A stretch of DNA of 40,688 nucleotides from Acidocella sp. (GTDB lineage Bacteria > Pseudomonadota > Alphaproteobacteria > Acetobacterales > Acetobacteraceae): assembly GCA_027451225.1 (NCBI GenBank), contig DAIDJU010000010.1:1-40688 (forward strand), in the 5' to 3' direction. The translations under genes were made by a program, and so were the position numbers. Positions 1 through 11,496 of this stretch are shown here, one piece after another. Under the pieces are notes generated by a model that saw only the letters and a list, made by a program, of their open reading frames with translations, had not been told where the DNA came from and did not search any database. How positions within the stretch are numbered: position 1 is the stretch's first letter; every line of letters starts with the position of its first letter.

Positions 1-815
1 GCCAGCGCCACCACGATGCCGCCGCGCGCCGAGCCGTCCAGCTTGGTCACGATCAGCCCGGTCAGGTCCACCATCTCCTTGAAGATGCCCACCTGCGTCA
101 CGGCGTTCTGGCCGGTGGTGGCGTCCAGCGTCAGCAGCGTGGCATGCGGGGCGGAGGCGTCGAGCTTGCGGATCACGCGGATGATCTTGCGCAGCTCCTC
201 CATCAGCGCGGTCTTGTTGTGCAGCCGCCCGGCGGTGTCGATCAACAGCACATCCGCGCCGATCTTCTGCGCCCGGCTCAGCGCGTCATGCGCCAGCGAG
301 GCCGGGTCGGTATTGGCCGGGGCCGTCACCACCTCCACGCCCGAGCGTTGGCCCCAGACCTGGAGTTGCTCCACCGCCGCCGCGCGGAAGGTGTCGCCCG
401 CCGCCAGCACGCAGCTCAGCCCCGCCTGCTTGTAGCGCGATGCAAGCTTGCCGATGGTCGTGGTCTTGCCCGCCCCGTTCACCCCGGTCATCAGGATGAC
501 ATAGGGCTTATGGGCACGGTCAATCTCCAACGGCTTGGCCACGGGGGCGAGAACCTTGCCGATCTCGCCACCCAAAGTCTCTCGAATTTCCTCGGCGGTG
601 ACTTCCTTGCCGAAGCGCGTGGAGCGGAAGCTCTTGATCACCCGCGCCGCCACGGCGGTGCCGAGATCGGCGGCGATCAGCTGCTCCTCCAGCTCCTCCA
701 GCGCCTCGTCATCGAGCTTGCGCTTGGTGAACACGGCGGCGATGTTGCCGGTAAGCTTGGCCGCAGAGCGGGACAGCCCGGATTTGAGCCGGGAGAAGAA
801 AGACGACACAGCCAT
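1..815 (-). CDS. ftsY: Signal recognition particle receptor FtsY (C-terminus cut by window edge)
   Basis: Reverse-strand reading gives MAVSSFFSRLKSGLSRSAAKLTGN...VILMTGVNGAGKTTTIGKLASRYKQAG...DTFRAAAVEQLQVWGQR...DVLLIDTAGRLHNK...GLIVTKLDGSARGG, the SRP GTPase G motifs. Absent from the ORF track because no stop codon lies in the window. Confidence 0.95.
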   Translation of the reverse strand, partial: MAVSSFFSRLKSGLSRSAAKLTGNIAAVFTKRKLDDEALEELEEQLIAADLGTAVAARVIKSFRSTRFGKEVTAEEIRETLGGEIGKVLAPVAKPLEIDRAHKPYVILMTGVNGAGKTTTIGKLASRYKQAGLSCVLAAGDTFRAAAVEQLQVWGQRSGVEVVTAPANTDPASLAHDALSRAQKIGADVLLIDTAGRLHNKTALMEELRKIIRVIRKLDASAPHATLLTLDATTGQNAVTQVGIFKEMVDLTGLIVTKLDGSARGGIVVAL

Positions 816-818
816 TTG

Positions 819-1640
819 TTACACCAGATCCGGCAATTCGCCCGCGAAGGCTGTTTCAGCGGGGCCGCGCATCAGCACATGCCCGTTCTCGGCCCAGGTA
901 ATGAGCAACTCGCCGCCATCCATCACCACCGTGGCCTGCCGGCCGGTGAGGCCGCGCCGATGCGCGTTCACCAGCGCCGCACAGGCGCCGGAACCGCAGG
1001 CGAGCGTCAGCCCCGCCCCACGCTCCCACACCTTCAGGCGGATGCGGCTGGGGCTCTCGATCAGGGCGAAGCCGATATTGGCGCGCTCGGGGAACATCCG
1101 GTGTGTCTCCAGCTTCGGGCCGATCAGCTCGATCGGCAGATGGGTGAAGCCATCGACGAAGAAAGTGGCGTGCGGATTGCCCATGGAGCAGGCGGCGGGG
1201 TCGGTGGCGGGGCCAAGCGCCAATTGCAGATGCAGCGTATCCGCAGGACCAGCGAGCGGGATATCGCCCCATTCCAGAAGCGGTATGCCCATATCCACCT
1301 CGACCAGCCCCGGCCCCAGGATCTCGGCCCGCAGCAGGCCGGAGATGGTGCGGATGGTCACGCGGCGCTCGCCGGTTTCCTCGGCCAGCAGGGCGGCAAC
1401 ACAGCGCGTGGCGTTGCCGCAGGCGCCGCTCTCCGAGCCATCGGAATTCAGGATGCGCATGAAGGCATCGGCCCCGGCTTCATCGGGCTCGATGATGACG
1501 AGCTGGTCGCAGCCCACGCCGAGGCGGCGGTCGGCAATGTGGCGGATGGCGGCGGTGGAGAGGTTCAACGCCGTGGTGCGGGCATCCAGCACCACGAAAT
1601 CATTCCCCGCGCCATGCATTTTTAGAAAGTGAAGCGGCAT
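819..1640 (-). CDS. dapF: Diaminopimelate epimerase
   Basis: [21 protein letters not shown]..., [12 protein letters not shown] and ACGSGACAA motifs with the two catalytic Cys. Confidence 0.96.
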   Translation of the reverse strand: MPLHFLKMHGAGNDFVVLDARTTALNLSTAAIRHIADRRLGVGCDQLVIIEPDEAGADAFMRILNSDGSESGACGNATRCVAALLAEETGERRVTIRTISGLLRAEILGPGLVEVDMGIPLLEWGDIPLAGPADTLHLQLALGPATDPAACSMGNPHATFFVDGFTHLPIELIGPKLETHRMFPERANIGFALIESPSRIRLKVWERGAGLTLACGSGACAALVNAHRRGLTGRQATVVMDGGELLITWAENGHVLMRGPAETAFAGELPDLV

Positions 1641-1743
1641 GGCCCTAAATTAGCGCGCCGCGCCCGGGGCGGCAAACCCGCCCCCGCAAATTGCTGCCCC
1701 GCCAAGCCAGGGGCTTGAACTGCAACCAATAAAAGTTCGCCGC

Positions 1744-1802
1744 AAAAAAATGCCGCCTTTTTTGTGAAAAAGGCGGCATCCAAAAAACTTTTATAAGGTT
1801 TT
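1744..1802 (-). terminator. Rho-independent terminator downstream of mreB
   Basis: 13-bp stem ATGCCGCCTTTTT/AAAAAGGCGGCAT (1750-1762 / 1767-1779), followed on the minus strand by a T7 run; begins right after the mreB stop. Confidence 0.8.
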
Positions 1803-3647
<1,845 letters not shown>

Positions 3648-5435
3648 TCAACTCCCCGCGATCGCCGCCGCCACGCGGCGCACGAAGGCCGAGGGGTCCT
3701 CGGGCAGATCGCCCTCCTGCAGCTTGGCGAGGTCCAGCAGCAGCCCGGCCTCGTCCGCCACGCTCTCACGCGCGCTCAAGGCCTGCACCAGCTTGTGGCT
3801 GGGGTTGATCTCCAGCTTCGGCGGCAGGCCGAACACCGGGCGGCCCGCGCGGCGCAGCAGGCGCTGCATGGCCAAGTCCGGCCCGCCCTCGGCCGCCACC
3901 AGCATGGCGGGGCTATCCTGCAAGCGAGTGGAGGCCAGCACGGCGGAGACCTTACCCTCCAGCGCCGTGCTCAGCTTCTCGCACAGGGCCTTCACCGCCT
4001 CGTCCACCTCGGCGGCCTCGAACAACGAGCCAGCCTGGGAGACGCTGGTGAGCTTCTTCTCCTTGTAGGTGCCCAGGCGCGCGGGCCAGAAGGCGTCGAT
4101 GGCGTCGGGCAGCAGCAGCACCTCGAATCCCTTGGCAGCGAAGCCCTCGAGCTGCGGCGAGGTCTTCAGATGCGCCGCCTCGCCCGCCAGATAGTAAATC
4201 GCCTCCTGCCCTTCCGGCATGCGGGCGATGTACTCGTCCAGCGTGGTCGAGCCCTCCTTGGTGGACTCGAAACGCAGCAGCGCCGCGATATCCGCCGCGT
4301 GGCCGGTATCCTCGTAAATGCCTTCCTTCAGCACCGAGCCGAAATTCTCCAGGAAGGCCTTGAAGCTCTCGGGCTCCTTCGCCTTGGCCTTCAGCTCGGA
4401 GAGCACGCGGTTGATGAGCGCCTTGCGGATCTTGTCCAGCACCGGGGTGGCCTGGAGCAGCTCGCGGGAGACGTTCAGCGGCAGATCCTCGGTATCCACC
4501 ACGCCGCTCACGAAGGAGAGCCAGTGCGGCAGCAGCTCCGCCTGGTCGGTGATGAACATCCGCTTCACGTGGAGCCGGACCTTGGAGTCCCGCGCATCCT
4601 CAACCGGCATGAACGGTTTGCTGGAGGGGATGAACAGCAGCGCCGAGAATTCCAGCGTGCCTTCCGCGCGCCAATGGATCGTGGCCCACGGGTCATCGAA
4701 CTGATGCGCCACGTGGCGGTAGAAATCGGCATAGTCCTCGGCCGAGACCTCGCTCTTGGCCCGCCGCCACAGCGCCGTGCCCTTGGTCACGGGCTTGAAC
4801 GCGCCATCTTCCTCCAGCTCGATGGGCAGCGCGATATGGTCTGCCCATTTGCGGATGACGGTTTCCAGGCGGATCGGCTCCAGGAACTCCTCGGCATCGG
4901 GCTTGATGTGCAGGAGGATGGTGGTGCCGGGGGCTTCACGGGTCGCGCTCTTCAGCGTGTACTGGCCCTTGCCGTCCGAGACCCATTCCCAGGCCTCGTC
5001 ATGCCCGGCCTTGCGGGAGATCACCTCAACCTTATCCGCCACCATGAAGGCGGAGTAGAAGCCCACGCCGAACTGGCCGATCAGGCTCGGGCGGTCCTCG
5101 GGTTTCTTCTCGGCCAGGGCGGAGGTGAAGGCGGCGGTGCCGGAGCGGGCGATGGTGCCCAGATGATCCGCCAGCTCCTCCTTGGTCATGCCGATGCCGC
5201 AATCCTCGATGCGGATGGTCTGCGCCAGCTTATCCGCCGAGAGGCGGATGGCCGGGTTCTCGGGCAGGGCCAAAGCTTCGTCCGAGAGGGCGAGAAAGCG
5301 GCGCTTATCCGTGGCGTCCGCCGCGTTGGCCACCAGTTCGCGCAGGAAGATCTCGCGGTCCGAGTAGAGCGAATGCACCACAAGGTCGAGCAGGCGGCCA
5401 ACCTCGGTGCCGAAATTACGTGTTTCTTCAGTCAT
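3648..5435 (-). CDS. htpG: Molecular chaperone HtpG (Hsp90)
   Basis: [44 protein letters not shown]..., [16 protein letters not shown]. Confidence 0.97.
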   Translation of the reverse strand: MTEETRNFGTEVGRLLDLVVHSLYSDREIFLRELVANAADATDKRRFLALSDEALALPENPAIRLSADKLAQTIRIEDCGIGMTKEELADHLGTIARSGTAAFTSALAEKKPEDRPSLIGQFGVGFYSAFMVADKVEVISRKAGHDEAWEWVSDGKGQYTLKSATREAPGTTILLHIKPDAEEFLEPIRLETVIRKWADHIALPIELEEDGAFKPVTKGTALWRRAKSEVSAEDYADFYRHVAHQFDDPWATIHWRAEGTLEFSALLFIPSSKPFMPVEDARDSKVRLHVKRMFITDQAELLPHWLSFVSGVVDTEDLPLNVSRELLQATPVLDKIRKALINRVLSELKAKAKEPESFKAFLENFGSVLKEGIYEDTGHAADIAALLRFESTKEGSTTLDEYIARMPEGQEAIYYLAGEAAHLKTSPQLEGFAAKGFEVLLLPDAIDAFWPARLGTYKEKKLTSVSQAGSLFEAAEVDEAVKALCEKLSTALEGKVSAVLASTRLQDSPAMLVAAEGGPDLAMQRLLRRAGRPVFGLPPKLEINPSHKLVQALSARESVADEAGLLLDLAKLQEGDLPEDPSAFVRRVAAAIAGS

Positions 5436-5551
5436 GCGGTCCTCGTTCTGATGGCGCGTTATTTATGAAAACCGGACCGGCTCTCCAAGAGGGTGGCGGC
5501 GCGCGAGCGGCGCTGTTATGGGCGGGCCGCAACCAGTTCACGGAGTTTCCC

Positions 5552-6016
5552 ATGGCCGCCAGCGCCAGCTTCATCCGCCTCAACCGCGCCGATCTTACCG
5601 ATCTCGTTACCGCCGCACAGGATGACGACCCGCGCGCCTTGGCTAATTTTCTGGCCGAGACCGGCACCTCGGTGGCCGAGTATGACGGCGATGGCGAGAT
5701 CTTCTCCGTGCTGCTGCCGGTCCTGTCGGACGATTACGATATCGACCTGGAAACCAGCGAGAACGCGACCCTGGCGGATATCGCCGAAGCAACCGACGCG
5801 CTGGTCTTCATCCTCACCCAGGATGACAAAGAGCGTTATCTCGATCAGCTCGCCCCGGAGGAGTTCGACGCCGAGGAGCTGGCCGAGCTGTACGAGGACT
5901 TCACCGAGGAAGAGGCCGACGGCGCGGGCGAGGCGATGCTGGCGGCCATCGGCGCGCTGCACCAGGCGCTCGGCGAGACCGACGCCGAGCACGTCATCGT
6001 GGTGACGGCCGGCTAA
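5552..6016 (+). CDS. Small acidic protein of unknown function
   Basis: MAASASFIRLNRADLTDLVTAAQDDDPRALANFLAETG...; highly acidic 154-aa ORF with no antisense competitor of known family. Confidence 0.65.
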   Translation: MAASASFIRLNRADLTDLVTAAQDDDPRALANFLAETGTSVAEYDGDGEIFSVLLPVLSDDYDIDLETSENATLADIAEATDALVFILTQDDKERYLDQLAPEEFDAEELAELYEDFTEEEADGAGEAMLAAIGALHQALGETDAEHVIVVTAG

Positions 6017-6088
6017 GAGACTGTTTGCAAAGCCTACTCTGGCGGCCGTCCAGGGGCGACTCGCCAGAGCGACTTTTCAAACAGCCTC
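6017..6088. repeat. Imperfect inverted repeat (28/27-nt arms)
   Basis: Left arm GAGACTGTTTGCAAAGCCTACTCTGGCG, right arm reverse complement GAGGCTGTTTGAAAAGTCGCTCTGGCG; flanked by TAA on both sides. Confidence 0.7.
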
Positions 6089-6091
6089 TAA

Positions 6092-6994
6092 TTACACGTT
6101 CGGCACCGACGAGCCGGGGGCTGGCGGCGTGAAGGGCGGCGCCACCACCGGCTCCGGTGCGTTGGGCTCGCTGGCGTTGAGCGCAATGCCCGCCCCCAGC
6201 GATTTCGCCATCTCGGTGGGCACCAGAATGGTCACGCCGCGATCCTTGTTCATGTCGTAGATCAGCCCCATCTGGCGGATCTGCAACGCCACCGGATTGT
6301 TGGCGTAGATATGAGAGGCGTCGGCGATCTGCTGGGCGATCGCGACCTCGGCGCTGGCCAGGGTCACGCGCGCCTCTTTCTCCTTCTCGGCCTGGGCGTT
6401 GCGGCTCATCGCGTCGTTCAGCTCGGGCGGGATCTTCACGTCGCGGATCTCCACCGCGATATCGCCAATGCCCCAGCCATCGGTCTTGCGGGCGATCAGC
6501 GCTTGCAGCTTCTCGTCCACCGTCTCGCGGCTGGCCAGCAGCTCCGAGAGCCGGGTGGCGGAGATCACCTCGCGCAGGCTCGTCTGCGCCACCTGGGCGA
6601 CCATGTTGCGGTAATCCGTAAGCTCGGTGGCGGCGCGTTTCACGTCCGTCACGCGCCAGAACAGGATGGAGTCCATGGTCACGGAAACCGCGTCGGCGGT
6701 CAGCGTGTCCTCGGCCGAAATGCGCGTGGATTGGCGGCGGGTGTCCACCACCGTGTAAACATTCTCAAAGGCCGGGATGAGGAAATACAGCCCCGGCCCG
6801 CGCACCCCGGCAAAGCGCCCGAGGAACAGCACCACCGCGCGCTCCCACTCGGCGCAGGTACGCAGCGTGATGCCGAGGATGATGCCGAGGGCGATCAACG
6901 CGATGCCGATGGCCGTCTGCTCTAGGAAGTAGATGCACGCCGCACCAATGGCGACGAAGAAGACAGCGATCAGCGTGACAGCATTATTGTTCAT
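6092..6994 (-). CDS. SPFH/stomatin-like (slipin) membrane protein
   Basis: N-terminal TM hairpin, then CAEWERAVVLFLGRFAGVRGPGLYFLIPAFENVYTVVDTRRQSTRI...TDYRNMVAQVAQTSLREVI; typical band-7 domain. Confidence 0.9.
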   Translation of the reverse strand: MNNNAVTLIAVFFVAIGAACIYFLEQTAIGIALIALGIILGITLRTCAEWERAVVLFLGRFAGVRGPGLYFLIPAFENVYTVVDTRRQSTRISAEDTLTADAVSVTMDSILFWRVTDVKRAATELTDYRNMVAQVAQTSLREVISATRLSELLASRETVDEKLQALIARKTDGWGIGDIAVEIRDVKIPPELNDAMSRNAQAEKEKEARVTLASAEVAIAQQIADASHIYANNPVALQIRQMGLIYDMNKDRGVTILVPTEMAKSLGAGIALNASEPNAPEPVVAPPFTPPAPGSSVPNV

Positions 6995-7074
6995 GCGGGC
7001 CTCCTGGCTTTTGCTCCCTACGCTAGCACGCAACGGTTTTGCCTGCGACTCGTTCTCCCTGCTACCGGGTGGGC

Positions 7075-8619
7075 ATGGATACTGACGTGCTGATGACATT
7101 CGTGGCGGCTGTTCTGGCCCTGGCGGCGGCGATTCTGGCGGGGCTGGCCTGGCAGGCGGCGCGCAACGCCCCACAGCGCCTGGGGCTGGCGCTGGACAGG
7201 GTGCTGGCCAATGAGCGCGCCGAGGCCGAAACCACCCGCGCGCATCTGCTGGCGGCGGAAGGGCGGCTGAACACCACGATCCAGACCGGCACCACCGAGG
7301 CGCTCTCCCGCGCCTTCAGCCAGATTTCCGCCGCCACCCAGAACGTGGCCGCCACCGTGGACAGCCTGCGCCGCCAAGCCGCCGAGGACGCGCAGAAAAC
7401 CGCGCTGGCGCTGGAGACGCGCCTGACCGCCATCCAGGCCAGCATGGCCGAGGCGCAGAACAACAACGCCACGCAGATGCGCGCCACCACCGAAACCATG
7501 ATCGCCACGCTGGACCAGCTCCGCCGGCAGGCCAGCGAGGATTCGCAAAAAGCCACCCAGGCGCTGGAGGCGCGCCTTGTCGCCATCCAGACCGGCATGG
7601 CCGAGGCGCAGAACAACAACGCCACGCAGATGCGCACGACCATCGAGACCGTGGCCGCGACGCTGGACGGGTTGCGCCGCCAAGCCGCCGAGGATGCGCA
7701 GAAAACCGCGCAGACACTGGAGACGCGCCTGACCGCCATCCAAAGCTCGGTGAACGAGAAGCTGCACGAGGCGGTGGAGCAGCAGATGACCGCCAGCTTC
7801 GCCCGCGTGCTGGAGCAATTCGCCCAGGTGCAGCAGGCGATGGGCGAGGTTCAGGCAACGGCGGCGCAGATCGGCGATCTCAAGCGCCTGTTCTCCAACG
7901 TGAAGACCCGCGGCGGCTGGGGCGAGGCGCAACTCGGCGCGATGCTGGAGCAGATCCTGCCCCCCGGCGCGTTCGAGCGGAATTTCGCGGTGAAGGACGG
8001 GGCACGCGAGCGGGTGGATTTCGCCCTGCGCATGCCGGCGCGGGAAAAACTCTGGCTGCCGATGGACGCCAAATTCCCCACCGAGGATTACGAACGCCTG
8101 CTCGCCGCCGCCGACGCCGCCGATAACGAGGCCGAGCGGACCGCCCGCGACGGCTTGGCCGTGCGCGTGCGGCTGGAAGCCAAGAAGATCCGCGAGAAAT
8201 ACATCTCCCCGCCGGAGACGGTGGATTTCGCCGTGCTGTATCTGCCCAGCGACGGGTTGTTCGCCGAGGTGGCGCGCATCCCCGGGCTCATCGACGATGT
8301 GCGGGCGAAGGAGAAGGTGATCGTGCTCGGCCCGACGCTGCTGCCCGCCATGCTGCAAACCATCCATCTCGGCCATGTCACGCTGGATTTGGAAAAGCGC
8401 GCGGGCGAGATCGGCAAGCTGCTCGGCGCCACGCGCGGCGAGATGGTGAAGATGGACGACGTCCTCGCCAAGCTCGCCGCCAATGCCAGCGCCATGAGCA
8501 ACAACATCGAGAAGGCCCGCGTGCGCACCCGCGCCGTGAGCCGCGTGCTGCGGACCGTGGAGATGGTGGAAAGCTCCACCGCCCAGGCGCTGCTCGGGCT
8601 GGAAGCCGAGGAGGAATGA
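7075..8619 (+). CDS. rmuC: DNA recombination protein RmuC
   Basis: N-terminal TM plus coiled coil, then SNVKTRGGWGEAQLGAMLEQILPPGAFERNFAV...LWLPMDAKFPTEDYERL...FAVLYLPSDGLFAEV. Confidence 0.92.
   Translation: MDTDVLMTFVAAVLALAAAILAGLAWQAARNAPQRLGLALDRVLANERAEAETTRAHLLAAEGRLNTTIQTGTTEALSRAFSQISAATQNVAATVDSLRRQAAEDAQKTALALETRLTAIQASMAEAQNNNATQMRATTETMIATLDQLRRQASEDSQKATQALEARLVAIQTGMAEAQNNNATQMRTTIETVAATLDGLRRQAAEDAQKTAQTLETRLTAIQSSVNEKLHEAVEQQMTASFARVLEQFAQVQQAMGEVQATAAQIGDLKRLFSNVKTRGGWGEAQLGAMLEQILPPGAFERNFAVKDGARERVDFALRMPAREKLWLPMDAKFPTEDYERLLAAADAADNEAERTARDGLAVRVRLEAKKIREKYISPPETVDFAVLYLPSDGLFAEVARIPGLIDDVRAKEKVIVLGPTLLPAMLQTIHLGHVTLDLEKRAGEIGKLLGATRGEMVKMDDVLAKLAANASAMSNNIEKARVRTRAVSRVLRTVEMVESSTAQALLGLEAEEE
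7345..7743 (+). repeat. 153-bp in-frame tandem repeat (about 2.6 copies) in the rmuC coiled coil
   Basis: GTGGCCGC.. starts at 7345 and 7651 (306 = 2x153); ATGGCCGAGGCGCAGAACAACAACGCCACGCAGATGCGC recurs at 7444 and 7597. Confidence 0.85.
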
Positions 8620-9203
8620 ACCCGCGCCGCCGCGCTCTGCTCGCCTTGCCCGTGCTGGCCCTTGCCGGGTGCCATCACGATCTGTCCCCGCAGGATGTGA
8701 GCGTGCGCGGCCTGATCCCGGATCTCGCCTTCACCATGACCGCCGCCGCCACCGGCCAGACCGTGACGGCGGCGGATCTGCGCGGCTACGTCACGCTGCT
8801 TTATTTCGGCTACACCCATTGCCCGGATGTCTGCCCGGCGACGCTGTATAACCTCCAGCGCATCCAGGCCCGCATGGGGGCGGCGGCTTCCAAGGTGCGC
8901 GTGCTGTTCGTTACCGTGGACCCGGACCGCGATACCCCCGCTTTGCTGGCGCAATACGCGGCGTTGTTCGGCACGAATGTCACCGGGTTGCGCGGCACGC
9001 CGGATGCGCTCTACGCCCTGGCGCGGCGCTACCGCGTGGTGTTCTCGGTGAGCAAGGAGCCCAGCTACACCGTCACCCATTCGGCGGCGGTGTATGTGTT
9101 CAACGCAAGGGGACAGGCGGAATTCATCATCGCCGGGCTGGACACGCCCCGGCCCGACCTCGATGGCATCGCCCGCGATCTGCGCGATGTGGCCTCTGAA
9201 TAG
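8616..9203 (+). CDS. SCO1/SenC family copper-chaperone-like lipoprotein
   Basis: Lipobox LALAGC; FGYTHCPDVCPATL CxxxC motif; FVTVDPDRDTP; VTHSAAVYVF. Confidence 0.92.
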   Translation: MNPRRRALLALPVLALAGCHHDLSPQDVSVRGLIPDLAFTMTAAATGQTVTAADLRGYVTLLYFGYTHCPDVCPATLYNLQRIQARMGAAASKVRVLFVTVDPDRDTPALLAQYAALFGTNVTGLRGTPDALYALARRYRVVFSVSKEPSYTVTHSAAVYVFNARGQAEFIIAGLDTPRPDLDGIARDLRDVASE

Positions 9204-11414
9204 TTACTGAGAGGCCAGCCCCATCAAGGCCTGACGGTTATAGGGGATTTCGATCCCTTCCTCGGCGAAGCGCTTGACCACCCGCGCGCAGAACTCCCGC
9301 CGCACGCCCCAATGCTGGCCGGGGCCGGTGCGAATCTGCCCGGTAATGACCAACCCGAGCTGACCGAATTCATCCAGCCCGAAGATCTGCAAATCGTCGC
9401 GGATCATCTCGCCCCATTTCTTGTCCTCGCGCATGGTCGCGGCAACCTTGCGCAGCACGCCAAAGACGCGCTCCACATCCTCGCGATAGCCGACCGTGAT
9501 GGAAATCTGCGCGTAGCTGAAATCACGCGTCATGTTGGTGACCGTGCCGACCGAGGAAAACGGAATGATGTTCACCGAGCCATCCGACCCGCGCAGGCGG
9601 ATGGTGCGGATGGAGAGCCGCTCCACCGTGCCGCTCAGTCCGCCCAGGGAGACGTAATCGCCCACCTGCATCGCGTCCTCCAGCAGCAGGAACAGCCCGG
9701 TGATGACATCCTGCACCAGCTTCTGGCTACCAAAACCCACCGCGATGCCCGCAACGCCCGAAACCGCGAGCAGCCCGGTGGCGTTCACGCCGATCTCGGC
9801 CAGGCAGGCGAAGAAGGTGACCAGCAGGATGACCGTGCCGATGGTGGCGCGCAGCAGCGGCGCAAGGGTACGCAGGCGCGAGGCTTGGCGGGTGCGGCCG
9901 CCATCGGTCAGGCTCTCGACCCGCTGGTGCAGCAGAAAATTCGCCCCCTCCCACAGCACCAGCGCCACGGTGATGGTGACAACGATGGAGATCAGCGCGC
10001 CGAGCAGGCCGCGGCTCAAGGGGTCGGTCAGCAGGGCGTTGAAGACATTCATCCCCCAGCCCTGCAGGATGAGCAGCAACACCAGCGCGCCGATGACGAT
10101 ACGCACAAACACGCGGATAAGCGGGTTATAGGCGCGGGCGCGGGCCGCCAGCAGCGGGTGGCGCGGCTTGGCGGCGGAAGGGGCGGGGAAGGCGCGTTCG
10201 AGCAGCGCGTTGCTGCCCACCCAGGCCAGCATGCCCAGCCAAACGGCGGCCACCAGCACCAACACCACGCGCAGCAGCATGATGAAGGCGTTCGGCACCC
10301 CGGCCGCCAGCGCCACCCATAGCGCCATCACGTAAAACAGCGCGAGGTAAGGCCATGTTCCGGCCATGCGCCGTCGCAATTGGGCGCGCATGCCTTCGGC
10401 CTCGGGCGGGCCGGAGATCCAGCGCCCCACCAGCGCCCGGCTCTGCCAGATGCTCACGGCAAGCTCGACATGCACCGCCAGGGCGACGAGCCGGCCCAGC
10501 ACGTCGGCGCCGTCCTGCGGCAGGCCGAGGACTTCGGCCGTGGCGATCAGGCTGAACCCGATAAACCCGGTGGCCAGCAGCACGAAAACGCGGTGCATGA
10601 TGGCCTGGGCGCGCAGGCTGGGCATGGCGATGAGCCGAAGCTGGGGGGCGGCGGGGGCGATGAGCAGGCGCACGGTCTCCTGCGCCAGCCGGCAGGCCAG
10701 ATAAGCATTGCCGATGCCGGTAATGGCCAGATGCGCCGGGCGCCCCTTCAGCAGGCCGTAGGAGATGAGTAATTGCAGCCCCACGGCAAAGCCGATGAGC
10801 GGCAGCAGCCCCAGCACGAAGCGCAGCAGCGCGAACGCCAGCCGCCGCGACCAGGCCAGCACCGAAACACTGCGGTCAATACGTTTCTCCTGCTCCCCGG
10901 CCTCGGCATCGGCCAGGCCCTGCTCGTCCTGGTCTGGCAGAAACTCCGCCGTGCGGGGTTGGGCGTAGCGCAGGCAAAGCGCCACGGGGCGGCGCAGGGT
11001 AAAGCGGATCGCGGCCTCCAGCAGCAAGGCCGGCAGCAGCGCGAAGAGCAGGCCAAGGCCGATGGCCCCGGCATCGGCCAGGCGCTGCGGCGAGGCGGGC
11101 AGCCCCTCCAGCCAGAGCAGCACCGGGGCAAGGCGGGTGGAGCGGTGCAGCGCCCCGGCGACGTCCGCGAAAGTCTGCCGGGCCTCACCGCCAACCGCGC
11201 TGGCGATGGAAAAGCCCAGACTATCGGTGCCGAAGGGCGTGGCGCCCGTGTTATCCTCCTGCGCGTCGGGCACGGCATTGGCGAGCGCCGCGAGCGGCGA
11301 GCCGGGGATGATGGTGGTGCTGGCCTTGGCCGGGGCCTCGCTGGTGGAAGCCGCCTGCGCCAGGGCGCCGTGGCAGAGGGTAAGCAGCAGAACGAGGACT
11401 GAGGCGAAGCGCAT
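9204..11414 (-). CDS. MscS-family mechanosensitive ion channel
   Basis: Signal peptide, multiple TMs, then VSGVAGIAVGFGSQKLVQDVITGLFLLLEDAMQVGDYVSLGGLSGTVERLSIRTIRLRGSDGSVNIIPFSSV. Confidence 0.92.
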   Translation of the reverse strand: MRFASVLVLLLTLCHGALAQAASTSEAPAKASTTIIPGSPLAALANAVPDAQEDNTGATPFGTDSLGFSIASAVGGEARQTFADVAGALHRSTRLAPVLLWLEGLPASPQRLADAGAIGLGLLFALLPALLLEAAIRFTLRRPVALCLRYAQPRTAEFLPDQDEQGLADAEAGEQEKRIDRSVSVLAWSRRLAFALLRFVLGLLPLIGFAVGLQLLISYGLLKGRPAHLAITGIGNAYLACRLAQETVRLLIAPAAPQLRLIAMPSLRAQAIMHRVFVLLATGFIGFSLIATAEVLGLPQDGADVLGRLVALAVHVELAVSIWQSRALVGRWISGPPEAEGMRAQLRRRMAGTWPYLALFYVMALWVALAAGVPNAFIMLLRVVLVLVAAVWLGMLAWVGSNALLERAFPAPSAAKPRHPLLAARARAYNPLIRVFVRIVIGALVLLLILQGWGMNVFNALLTDPLSRGLLGALISIVVTITVALVLWEGANFLLHQRVESLTDGGRTRQASRLRTLAPLLRATIGTVILLVTFFACLAEIGVNATGLLAVSGVAGIAVGFGSQKLVQDVITGLFLLLEDAMQVGDYVSLGGLSGTVERLSIRTIRLRGSDGSVNIIPFSSVGTVTNMTRDFSYAQISITVGYREDVERVFGVLRKVAATMREDKKWGEMIRDDLQIFGLDEFGQLGLVITGQIRTGPGQHWGVRREFCARVVKRFAEEGIEIPYNRQALMGLASQ

Positions 11415-11496
11415 GGCCGGAACTGAGGTGGGATTGGCCGGGAAGTCAACCGCCATGCTGGGCAACGGCCCCGATGCGGCCTATATATTTAGTAAC

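Noticed and set aside
144-1625. 493-aa plus-strand ORF over ftsY/dapF
   Set aside because: Antisense to two recognised genes; composition typical of a GC-driven spurious ORF.
6017-6088. Intact insertion sequence at the inverted repeat
   Set aside because: Only 72 bp with no transposase; kept only as a MITE-like candidate.
7018-8376. 452-aa minus-strand ORF over rmuC
   Set aside because: Antisense shadow; its apparent repeats merely mirror the rmuC 153-bp repeats.
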